From NCBI GenBank assembly GCA_964583335.1, contig CAZOVG010000002.1, forward strand, positions 248,001-312,000: a DNA stretch of 64,000 nt. Direction: 5' to 3'. This DNA is from JAGNKE01 sp964583335. GTDB taxonomy: Bacteria > Pseudomonadota > Alphaproteobacteria > Micavibrionales > Micavibrionaceae. The position numbers were made by a program, and so were the translations under genes. Of this stretch, positions 43,141 through 50,909 are shown one piece after another; the stretch's first letter is position 1, and every line of letters starts with the position of its first letter. The notes below the pieces were generated by a model, which saw only the letters and a list, made by a program, of their open reading frames with translations, ran no database searches and was not told the DNA's origin.

Positions 43141-43527
43141 ATGGGTACGAAATCTTTTGCTGCGGCGGCGGGTGCCGGACTTCTCACAGTTTTTGCCTTA
43201 CCTCTGGCTTATCATTCCAGAGATGTACATTTCTTTCCCGAAGACGTTTACAGCATTACGCAGGAATCTGACGGGCCGCATCTTCACGTCACCAATTCGC
43301 GCATGCATGAGCTTTCGAATATCCGCTTGGTTGCCGATGAGAACGGGCAGCTTGTGGGCGAAGGGGTCGTTATGGGCGATACCTTTAAAGTTGTCGTCGG
43401 TGATAAAGAGGCCTTATTTGTGCACGATCACGGCGCGGAAAAGCTCTGGCTGGGCCGCGATGTGGTGCATGTCAGACCCGACACGACCGCGCAGGTCGAT
43501 AGCGTTGCGCCTGAGCCGCACTTTTAA
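43141..43527 (+). CDS. Unknown small secreted or anchored protein
   Basis: 128 residues. The N-terminus (KSFAAAAGAGLLTVFALPLAYH) is hydrophobic and could be a signal peptide or single anchor. The rest is predicted beta-rich: FFPEDVYSITQESDGPHLHVTN, LVADENGQLVGEGVVMGDTFKVVVGDKEALFVHDHG. It is rich in His and Val. No family is recognised. The start has a strong ribosome site (GAGGATATTG) and a good promoter further upstream. It seems to be a single-gene unit. Confidence 0.65.
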   Translation: MGTKSFAAAAGAGLLTVFALPLAYHSRDVHFFPEDVYSITQESDGPHLHVTNSRMHELSNIRLVADENGQLVGEGVVMGDTFKVVVGDKEALFVHDHGAEKLWLGRDVVHVRPDTTAQVDSVAPEPHF

Positions 43528-43819
43528 GCTCGGCGCGCTTGATGTGTCAGGGATGGCCAATCTGAAATCCCGCACACTATCAGTTTTTTAGTTAAACCGG
43601 CCGTTTGGCGTTCCGGCGCCCCTTTGGTGCTTCTAAAAGACGTTTCCCATGGAATTGGAAAAGTTTTAATTGTTATTCACGGTAAGCCGAAACGACGGAT
43701 GATCTATTGCTTGCGGCTTAGTCGTACTTCGCCATCTGATTTGGGTCGGGGACTGAAAGTTGAATTGATGAGTAACATTGATAACTCTTAAACATTAAAA
43801 TCGATGAAAGCACAGGACA
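43528..43819. other. Lower-GC intergenic stretch
   Basis: About 290 bases between two small unknown genes. The second half is AT-rich. I see no gene, RNA or convincing terminator. Confidence 0.4.
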
Positions 43820-44329
43820 ATGATACTCAGAACATGGTTGCTTGTTACGCTGATTTTTATGTCATCTACGGTCGCTTACGCGGGCAATGACCTCAAGACT
43901 TGCCGTTCATATCTGAAGACCGCTCTAACATTGATAGAAAATCTTGAACCCAAACTTCCAGAGGTGCCCAAAGACTCCGCGCAGTACTTCGCTGATCGCT
44001 ACCGCTCAATGGGATTGCCAAAATTCTACAGCGAGAAAGGTCAACCGCACTATTACCTCTGGTTGCTTCGCCATGACATCACCGAAGCAAAGTCTCATCT
44101 GGAGGTCGAGGCCAGCGATCAATCATCATCGGGTGCCCGAGGTTCCCTAGCTTCCTCTGGGTTTCTCGCTTACTTCTTGTCGAATGTTCGATACTCATGG
44201 ACGGAGTACGCAGCACGAGTCCCAAATCAGAATATTAATGATTCGCAAAGAGACTTGATCTCAAGTGACATGTTGCAGGCGAGTATACTATTCAATTTCT
44301 ACTCAAGTTGCCTCGTTCAGAATCTCTAG
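43820..44329 (+). CDS. Unknown secreted protein (low GC)
   Basis: 169 residues. A clear signal peptide (ILRTWLLVTLIFMSSTVAYAG) with an AYA-G cleavage-like site. The mature part contains LKTCRSYLKTALTLIENLEPKLPEVPK, KFYSEKGQPHYYLWLLRHDITEAKSHLEVE, and a C-terminal SILFNFYSSCLVQNL. The two mature cysteines could pair. The codons are more AT-rich than in neighbouring genes, suggesting recent transfer or low expression. The family is not recognised and the ribosome binding site (about AAGCACAGGAC) is moderate. Confidence 0.6.
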   Translation: MILRTWLLVTLIFMSSTVAYAGNDLKTCRSYLKTALTLIENLEPKLPEVPKDSAQYFADRYRSMGLPKFYSEKGQPHYYLWLLRHDITEAKSHLEVEASDQSSSGARGSLASSGFLAYFLSNVRYSWTEYAARVPNQNINDSQRDLISSDMLQASILFNFYSSCLVQNL

Positions 44330-44529
44330 ACAGGCGATAATATTGTTTTAACTAAGCTTTATTAATTTTCAGTCAGAAAAGTCTATTGGGTTACATCTCA
44401 GGCCGGACAGCTCACAAAAGTGAAATAAGCGGGACCGAGGCATCTCATTTATCAATGCTGTCGCCCTTTAAAATGAGAAGTTTTATACGCTCGGGGAACT
44501 TCTAAAGCCCTTACAAACCAGTATAAAAC

Positions 44530-44605
<76 letters not shown>

Positions 44606-44689
44606 GCAATGTAAGGTACCCTTGAAGTGGGGGGACATTACGCGAAACGATCCGCGATTTCAAGTCTTTGAAGCGTTTTGCCGAAAAAA

Positions 44690-44720
44690 ATCAAAAAAGC
44701 CGGGTTTTCGTTTGAAAACC
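44690..44720 (-). terminator. Hairpin with T-run on minus strand
   Basis: GGTTTTC/GAAAACC hairpin (44703-44720) followed on the minus strand by runs of six and seven T (44684-44698). It could end a minus-strand transcript whose source is not clear. Confidence 0.45.
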
Positions 44721-44762
44721 TTTACCGCGGACCTGCGTTTATGGCAAAATCGTGCCAAGAGG

Positions 44763-44792
44763 CCCTCTGAGCTGTTTAGAGGGGCGTTTTTT
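44763..44792 (+). terminator. Intrinsic terminator on plus strand
   Basis: CCCTCT (44763-44768) pairs with AGAGGG (44778-44783), followed by GCG and six T. No plus-strand gene lies just upstream, which may mean a short RNA in 44610-44790. Confidence 0.55.
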
Positions 44793-44858
44793 GTTTGCGC
44801 TCCCTGCCCGGCTTTTTGGTATAATGCCTTAAATAACAAGAAATTCGGGTGATAAATT

Positions 44859-45182
44859 ATGGTTGCAGTCGAGAAAGACAATCCGGTGGATCACGATCAG
44901 GCCGTTCCCTTTGCCTATATCCGTGCGCGCGACAAGAGCCACAGGCAGGGCTGGGCCGTCATCGCGGCGCCGCTGGCGCAGCACGAGCCCTTGCGTGAGG
45001 CCATTCGCGGTGTGCAGGGCCGGGGCGATAAGGTCAACCTGCCCAGTCTGATCGAGGCGTTCAAGGGCAAGGTTACGGCTTCCGGGCAAGGCGAAGTCCC
45101 GCAAGATATCCGCGAAGCGCTTGATCTTCTCTATAGCGAGGGTGACCCCGATCAGCCCGCCCTTGATTTCGGCCAGACCTGA
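44859..45182 (+). CDS. Unknown small protein, first of a pair
   Basis: 107 residues, soluble, no signal peptide. Readable segments are AVPFAYIRARDKSHRQGWAVIAAPLAQHEPL and KVNLPSLIEAFKGKVTASGQGEVPQDIREALDLLYSEG. No family is recognised. It lies 17 nt before the next gene on the same strand, so they are probably co-expressed. The ribosome site is weak. Confidence 0.6.
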   Translation: MVAVEKDNPVDHDQAVPFAYIRARDKSHRQGWAVIAAPLAQHEPLREAIRGVQGRGDKVNLPSLIEAFKGKVTASGQGEVPQDIREALDLLYSEGDPDQPALDFGQT

Positions 45183-45199
45183 GCCCGGGGTTTTCCGCC

Positions 45200-46495
45200 A
45201 TGACAACCGAGCATCACCAGAGCGAGCCGCAACAGGACGCCGGAGCTTCAGGCAAGCCCCTTGGGTCATCCCATTGGATTCCTGTCGGACATGACGTTCA
45301 GGAACACGATCTTCCGCCTCTTAAGGCCCTTGCGGGCGCAATCATTCATTCGGACCAGCAGAAAAAGCGCGCCGGGCAGGAATTCACCGACGAGGCGCTT
45401 TCCGATGCGGCGTCCTTCGTTGAAGTCGGCACTTCGGGTTATCAAGCCGCAACGCAGGCGTCCCTCGTCCCGATCGAGCATGGTTTGTTCGCCTATATTT
45501 CCGCCAGCGCGGCTTTATACCTGCTTACGCATATTCATAAGGAAGGCGCGCGGGAGGAAGGGCGGCTGAAAAGCGCCCTTAACCTTCTGGATGAATATCA
45601 GAAGACCCGAAACTCCGATGTTCTGCATAAGGCGGGGCTTGAGCTTGAACGGGTGCCGGACGTTAAGCTGAGCGGCGAGACATGTTCGCGGACCCTCAGG
45701 CTTTTGGATGTGTATGAGATTGGCGGCCGTGTGGCGAATACGGATGTCCCTACCGCCAAGAAAATCGCGGACAAGCTGGGCAGCGTTGGGCATGACGTCA
45801 GCCACGCCCTTACGCAAACTTTCAAGAATGCCTACTGGCGCAACCCGATGAATGTCGGCCAGATCTTTATGTCGGCGGTGCGGGCGGCGGCGGTTTCTGT
45901 GCGGCTGGCCCATCTTAAGATTACCGGCAGCAATGAGATTCGTCGGGATCATCAAAAAGGGCTGTGGGATGATTACCGTGCGCAGCAAGGCGGACCGGAG
46001 AGTCGGCCGTTCGATTTGTCCGAGGTCGTTATCGAGGGGATGGAGGAGCAGAATCCGGACGCGCTTGACCCTAAGATCCTTGAGGAAAGCTTGCACATTG
46101 ATGCGCAGTATCAGGAATTGGCCCATGAGCGGTTAAAGTTTTTACAGCTTGCCGTCATTCAGGGCGTTTTTATCAGCGCCTCCGTGGCGCAGGGTGTTTA
46201 TAACGGCCTCAAGGGCGATCCCGGCTGGTCGTTTATAAACTTTTCCAGCGCCAGCGCGGCGTCCGGCCCTTTCAAATATTTTGCCGACACGTTCGTGGCC
46301 AAAGATGCGTTGTTACGAACGCATCGCGCGGAAATGGGTCATAAAATCGCGGCGCTTGCCGGACAGGGCGTCGGCCAGAAACATCCCTTGCGCAGCAAGG
46401 CGCAGACCGACGCTTATGAAGATGAGGGCCGGGAAGCGGAGGATGCGCATCACGACAGGCAGGGCGAGCTCCCGCTGGATCATCCGGAGCCATAA
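45200..46495 (+). CDS. Unknown 431-residue protein with two hydrophobic stretches
   Basis: N-terminal 35 residues are polar (MTTEHHQSEPQQDAGASG). Two hydrophobic segments stand out: about residues 94-113 (EHGLFAYISASAALYLLTH) and about 320-335 (LAVIQGVFISASVAQGVYNG). Between them are long charged helices, including NVGQIFMSAVRAAAVSVRLAHLK. The C-terminus is acidic and His-rich (EAEDAHHDRQGELPLDHPEP). I recognise no family. It forms a pair with the upstream small gene. Peripheral membrane association is possible. Confidence 0.65.
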   Translation: MTTEHHQSEPQQDAGASGKPLGSSHWIPVGHDVQEHDLPPLKALAGAIIHSDQQKKRAGQEFTDEALSDAASFVEVGTSGYQAATQASLVPIEHGLFAYISASAALYLLTHIHKEGAREEGRLKSALNLLDEYQKTRNSDVLHKAGLELERVPDVKLSGETCSRTLRLLDVYEIGGRVANTDVPTAKKIADKLGSVGHDVSHALTQTFKNAYWRNPMNVGQIFMSAVRAAAVSVRLAHLKITGSNEIRRDHQKGLWDDYRAQQGGPESRPFDLSEVVIEGMEEQNPDALDPKILEESLHIDAQYQELAHERLKFLQLAVIQGVFISASVAQGVYNGLKGDPGWSFINFSSASAASGPFKYFADTFVAKDALLRTHRAEMGHKIAALAGQGVGQKHPLRSKAQTDAYEDEGREAEDAHHDRQGELPLDHPEP

Positions 46496-46536
46496 AGCTG
46501 ATCGCATTTAGACGCCAAACTTGGGCGGCTTGCCGA

Positions 46537-47268
46537 TCAGAGCGGCGGGCCTGCGTCAAAAGATTTGATCAGCTGGGCCTGATCGAAGTCGATCTTCTTC
46601 AGGTCATCAACATACTTTACAAATGTGTTGTAGTGACCCGCGTTGTAAAATGCCACGCCCTTGCGGCCACTATCATAGTAATAGCTGCCGCCGTTCGCGA
46701 GGATAAAGCGGATAAGCTGGCTGTATGTTTTTATAAACTTGGCCTGGAGTTTGAAATACTCGCCGCTTTTCTTTTCAAAGGATTTTATTGCCTGCTCTCC
46801 GGTCGCTCTGATCGTCTCGCGCTCGGCTTCCGTGTATAATTTCGACTGCTCGTCCAATTCTTTCTGGAAGCCCTCGATCAAGCTTTTTGTTTTTTTGTAA
46901 TTGTCCTTAAGGGCGCGCTTGGCATCCTCTATGTCTTTTGAAAACTCTTCCTTGCGCCTTGTGACTTGGAATTTGAAAGGCTCAATCTGCTCCCCCATTT
47001 TTTGACGATAGCTTGCATCCAGCTCCGCATAACCATTAAGAACGATGGTTAAGTCGTGGTATTTCAGGTCAAGCTTTTCGGCCTGTCTTACGCTGGACAC
47101 CTTAGATGAGAATATGCGCGGAACTGTGGGGGGCAGGCCCTCTTCCGGGGGTGCCACGGGCGCGGGGACATATTGGCCCTTTTGCTGCTGCGCCCATGAG
47201 GGGGGCGAGAGCAACGCAGTGACACACAACACACTCAAACAAAACAGAAAACGGGAGCACTTTTTCAT
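46537..47268 (-). CDS. Unknown secreted coiled-coil protein
   Basis: About 243 residues from the ATG at 47268, chosen because it begins the signal peptide MKKCSRFLFCLSVLCVTALLSPPSWAQQ. A short Pro-rich linker follows, then a long charged helix (about 100-175: FQVTRRKEEFSKDIEDAKRAL, SLIEGFQKELDEQSKLY) typical of a periplasmic coiled coil, and a C-terminal IRFILANGGSYYYDSGRKGVAFYNAG segment. It partly resembles OmpH/Skp-type layout, but I would not assign it. It lies downstream of the chemoreceptor gene, past its terminator. Confidence 0.65.
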   Translation of the reverse strand: MKKCSRFLFCLSVLCVTALLSPPSWAQQQKGQYVPAPVAPPEEGLPPTVPRIFSSKVSSVRQAEKLDLKYHDLTIVLNGYAELDASYRQKMGEQIEPFKFQVTRRKEEFSKDIEDAKRALKDNYKKTKSLIEGFQKELDEQSKLYTEAERETIRATGEQAIKSFEKKSGEYFKLQAKFIKTYSQLIRFILANGGSYYYDSGRKGVAFYNAGHYNTFVKYVDDLKKIDFDQAQLIKSFDAGPPL

Positions 47269-47354
47269 ACGTCGATCATCGCACGATTGACGATATTTTT
47301 CAACTTGCTTATCGGGGACGGCTGCCGTGCCGCCTTGGCGCCGCAGTGCCCGCG

Positions 47355-47379
47355 AAAAAGGGCGGCCTGGGCCGCCCTT
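47355..47379 (-). terminator. Terminator after the chemoreceptor gene (minus strand)
   Basis: AAGGGCGG (47358-47365) pairs with CCGCCCTT (47372-47379). On the minus strand the stem ends in a run of T (A-run at 47355-47359 on the plus strand). It lies 33 nt past the chemoreceptor stop. Confidence 0.7.
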
Positions 47380-47412
47380 CATTTGTCCTAACGCGTTGTT
47401 CGCGCGTTGTTT

Positions 47413-49650
47413 CTAGGCCGCCTTCTGATAGTTTTGCCCGGCGGACTGATCCTGATTATCGCTGCGGATGTTATCGAGGAAGGCCGAGACGGCTCTTTCA
47501 AGGTTATCGGCCAGATTCGCGATATCGTCAGCAGAGGTGTTGAGCATCTGCGCGGCGGTGCCGGTTTCGTTGGCGGCGGCCTGAACGTTCTGGATGATGT
47601 TCGAGACCTGCTGCGAGGCTTCGGAGACTTCGTCGATATTCCGGGTAATTTCCGAAATAACGGCATTCTGCTCCTCCACCGCTCCGGCCGTGCCGGCCGA
47701 GCTTGCGTCAATACCGGAAATATCCTTGATGATTTCCTGCATGGCGCGAACGGCGGCCCCGGTCGCCTTCTGGATCTCGGTGATACGGGTTTCGATCTCC
47801 TCGGTCTTCTTGGCGGTTTCGTTGGCCAGCTTCTTCACCTCGTCCGCGACGACGGCGAAGCCCTTTCCGGCCTCCCCGGCCCGCGCGGCCTCGATCGTTG
47901 CATTCAGAGCCAGAAGGTTGGTCTGCTCGGCGATGTCCTTAATCGCCACGACGACTTCGCCGATATTGTTGACGAGGCTGTTGAGTTGATCGACCTCGGC
48001 ACTGGTGCGCGTGGCATTGCCCGATGCTTGATTAGCCTTGGCCGCCACGTCGGTGATCTGGTGAGAGATCTCCTTCGCGCTGGCGGTCATTTCCTCGGTG
48101 GCGGAGGCGACCGTCGCCGCGTTGGCGCTGGTTTCCTCAGCCGCCGCGGCTACGGACGAGCTGGCCTCCTGCGCCTCGCGGGCCGTGCCGGCCATGGTGC
48201 GCGCGGATTCCTGAAGCTTTTCCGCCGCCACGGCCAGATTCTGGATGGCGCTTCCGACTTCGCGGTCGAACTGGTCGGCCAGTTCGTGCATCATGCGGCG
48301 CTTTTCGATGGCCGCACGGCGTTCGTTTTCCTCCTGCGAGTCCTTCAGGCGTTTGGCTTCAAGGCCGTTTTCTTTAAAGATTTGAACGGACGCGGCCATC
48401 GTACCGATTTCGTCGCCGCGCTCACGGCCCGGAATTTCGACATCGAAGTTGCCGCGGGCCAGATCTTCCATGGCCGTTGACATCTTGCTTATGGGTGCCG
48501 CAATCCGGCGTGCCACGTAGAGGCCCGCCGCCGATACGACCGCCAGAATGGCCAGAGTCACGAGCATTGCAGATTTCTGCATGTCCTTGATCGGGGCCAT
48601 GACGTCTTGAATTGTCTCCTCGGAGAGGATGGCCCAACGCGTCCCGAGGAAATCGAGATAGCTATAGGCCGAAACGACCTCTACCCCACGATAATCAGGC
48701 TGGATGACGTTTCCGGTTTGCCCTTCGAAGGCCGCAAGGACGTTTGCGCCCTCGACCTTGGCCTGCAAAATGGTCGAGGTCCCCTCGGGTGCGTAGACGG
48801 AGTCGCTGCGCATCAAGCCGTCTTTACCGACGATGTAAGAGGCGATAACAGCCTTCTTCTCAGCGCCCTCAGTTTCTTGCGCGGCACTGCTTTTCATAAT
48901 CGCGTTCAGGCGGCCGATGGGCATCTGGAAGACCAAGACACCCGCAAAGCTGCCATCCGGATTCAGGATCGGCTGCGAGATGAAGCTGGCCGGTACGTCA
49001 TAGCTGGGTTTATAGGGGCGGAAGTCAAAGAAATTCTGGGCATCTTCCTTAGGGTTATCGCGCGCGGCCCGGAAGGCGTTGGCGAGATCGGTGTCTTTCC
49101 AGGGGCCGGTGTTCATGTTGGTCGCGTAGTCCAACTCCTTGAACACTGTGTAGACCAGATTGCCTTCGGGATCGAACAGGAAAATATCATAGTATTCCCG
49201 GGTTTGGAGCATTTTGCGGAACCACGGGTGGTACGTGCGGTGGAACTGGTCGTAAAGGGTGCCCTCTTCCGGCCCGTGCCACTCGTCTTTTTTCCCTATG
49301 GGGTGCGGGTTGCGACCCTTTATGTTGTCCACATTAATATAGAGAGCCTGAAGGCGCTCAGACTGATTGAAGGCGAGATCTTTCCAGCCCAACTGAAAAT
49401 CCTGCAAGGCCTTGCGGACGAGATCGCTGCTTGCGGTGATCTTGAGATCCTCGCTGATCGAGGCGAGGTAGTTGCTAAGCGCGACGGACTTCGCCTGCCC
49501 CTGATTGACGAGCGCATGCTCTGTTGCCCGCAACGCGTCGGCCGAGGCCTTTTTAACGACGAAATAACTGGTTATTCCCGCAGATAGAGCGGCGAAGAGA
49601 ACAAACATCAAAGGCAGTTTTTGTGAAATTTTTAGCTTGGAAATACTCAT
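47413..49650 (-). CDS. Membrane methyl-accepting chemotaxis protein with dCache-like sensor
   Basis: About 745 residues. TM1 is near 9-32 (KLPLMFVLFAALSAGITSYFVV). The periplasmic part (33-315) contains ILNPDGSFAGVLVFQMPIGRL and GKDGLMRSDSVY, which look like a double-Cache fold. TM2 is near 322-345. A HAMP linker (ISKMSTAMEDLARGNFDVEIPGRERGDEIGTMA) and signalling domain with DIAEQTNLLALNATIEAARAGEAGKGFAVVADEVKKLA follow. The ATG at 49650 has GAGGG about six bases upstream; a second ATG at 49656 has none. The ligand is unknown. Confidence 0.94.
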   Translation of the reverse strand: MSISKLKISQKLPLMFVLFAALSAGITSYFVVKKASADALRATEHALVNQGQAKSVALSNYLASISEDLKITASSDLVRKALQDFQLGWKDLAFNQSERLQALYINVDNIKGRNPHPIGKKDEWHGPEEGTLYDQFHRTYHPWFRKMLQTREYYDIFLFDPEGNLVYTVFKELDYATNMNTGPWKDTDLANAFRAARDNPKEDAQNFFDFRPYKPSYDVPASFISQPILNPDGSFAGVLVFQMPIGRLNAIMKSSAAQETEGAEKKAVIASYIVGKDGLMRSDSVYAPEGTSTILQAKVEGANVLAAFEGQTGNVIQPDYRGVEVVSAYSYLDFLGTRWAILSEETIQDVMAPIKDMQKSAMLVTLAILAVVSAAGLYVARRIAAPISKMSTAMEDLARGNFDVEIPGRERGDEIGTMAASVQIFKENGLEAKRLKDSQEENERRAAIEKRRMMHELADQFDREVGSAIQNLAVAAEKLQESARTMAGTAREAQEASSSVAAAAEETSANAATVASATEEMTASAKEISHQITDVAAKANQASGNATRTSAEVDQLNSLVNNIGEVVVAIKDIAEQTNLLALNATIEAARAGEAGKGFAVVADEVKKLANETAKKTEEIETRITEIQKATGAAVRAMQEIIKDISGIDASSAGTAGAVEEQNAVISEITRNIDEVSEASQQVSNIIQNVQAAANETGTAAQMLNTSADDIANLADNLERAVSAFLDNIRSDNQDQSAGQNYQKAA

Positions 49651-49723
49651 GGCCATCCCTCATCCTGAAAGAAAGTGTCAAAAAAATAAACAGTAATAAA
49701 ACTTCATGTCCGCCTTTAGATCA

Positions 49724-49756
49724 AAGGGGGAGCGGCGGATTTCCCCGCCGCCCCTT
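49724..49756 (-). terminator. Probable terminator after the TorF-like gene (minus strand)
   Basis: GCGGCGG (49732-49738) pairs with CCGCCGC (49745-49751), extended by AAGGG/CCCTT across a bulge. The T tail is short. Confidence 0.5.
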
Positions 49757-49765
49757 GTGTTCCGT

Positions 49766-50497
49766 TTAGAAGCTTCTGGACACGCCGAAGATGACGCGTT
49801 CCTCGCATCCGTCAGCGCATTCATCGGTTTCGTCGAGATTGGTGTCTACGTACTGAAGGGCCAGATCGAAGCCATACAGGTTGTAGCCGAGGCCTAAGGA
49901 CCAGTCGTTGTAGTCATCGACACCGAAGGCATCTTCATCGTCGATCTCCTGATGGCCGAAGTGACCGTTGACGGTCAGGCCTTTAAAGACAGGCGCTTCG
50001 AACGCCGCAGAAAAGTAGTGAGCGTCTCCGCTGTCGGCGAAGTTATTGGGGGAGTAATTATAGGAGGCGGACAGGGCCACGACTTCGAAGTCGTATCCCA
50101 AAGACACCGCAAACTCCCAGAAGTCATAGTCCAGATCGCTATCGGCTCCGGGGTACATATAGTAAAGGACACCCAGATCGTACGTTACCTTATTGAATTC
50201 CCCGGCATATCCGCCGTAGACATCAACCTCCACAGTGGCTTCATCGCCGTCGTTGAAATCGACGTTCGAGCCCCAGACGCCGGCATAGAAGCCCGACGTA
50301 TGGCTAAGGTCGAAGCCGCCCTGAACCGCCGGACGCTCGTCCGATTGAGCAAGACCGCGGAAAGAGTATTCGGATACAAAGCCGACATTGGCGGACGGGG
50401 TAATCCCCGCCGATTCAAGTGGGTCCGTCGCGAAGGCGGGGCCCGTGGCGGCCACGCCCAGAAGCGCGGCGAGACAAACAGCCTTAGTTTTATTCAT
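49766..50497 (-). CDS. TorF family putative porin
   Basis: Outer-membrane protein of 243 residues. Signal peptide AVCLAALLGVAATGPAFATD. The mature start, ANVGFVSEYSFRGLAQSDERPAVQGGFDLSH, is the TIGR02001 (TorF) signature. Alternating beta strands such as YDLGVLYYMYPGADSDLDYDF and WSLGLGYNLYGFDLALQYVDTN fill the rest, and the last residue is Phe, as in beta-barrel proteins. Its ribosome site is AAAGGTG. The substrate is unknown. Confidence 0.9.
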   Translation of the reverse strand: MNKTKAVCLAALLGVAATGPAFATDPLESAGITPSANVGFVSEYSFRGLAQSDERPAVQGGFDLSHTSGFYAGVWGSNVDFNDGDEATVEVDVYGGYAGEFNKVTYDLGVLYYMYPGADSDLDYDFWEFAVSLGYDFEVVALSASYNYSPNNFADSGDAHYFSAAFEAPVFKGLTVNGHFGHQEIDDEDAFGVDDYNDWSLGLGYNLYGFDLALQYVDTNLDETDECADGCEERVIFGVSRSF

Positions 50498-50909
50498 GAT
50501 GATCGCACCTTTCAGTTTTTTTGAAATTTTAAAAATAAAATCAATGTGTTACGCGAAAATTTTCAGGTGATGTAACGCAGAAAGGGGACTCAGCGAAGAA
50601 TCGAAGAAGGAGAGGCATAAATTTGCCAATACGCCCAAAGTATATTTGATAAGGAACATACTAGTGCAATCAGCCTGTCTATCGTAACTACAATTATTTT
50701 TTCCTTTTATCAATGCCCTACCCTTTTTTGTTAACAAGAAACGGCCTTGCGTTGCAAAAAAATCACAAAATGCTTGCTTCACCAGCCTGGCTTTACTATC
50801 TTGGGGATTCATAAGAATAGTAAGTTACTGGCAACGACCAGTTCTGACAGGGGAGTAGGTGCTATGGCGGTTCGCTTCTAGAAGCCTGCCTTGTATCTTC
50901 TTAGAGATC
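50498..50909. other. AT-rich divergent intergenic region, no gene seen
   Basis: 412 bases between the TorF-like gene and the 743-residue unknown gene, clearly lower in GC. I see short T-tracts and a small palindrome (GTTAAC about 50731), but no reliable promoter, RNA or gene. Confidence 0.4.

Noticed and set aside
50549..50812. Possible 87-residue minus-strand gene in the AT-rich intergenic region
   Set aside because: No ribosome site, no family resemblance, and a composition like the non-coding flanks.
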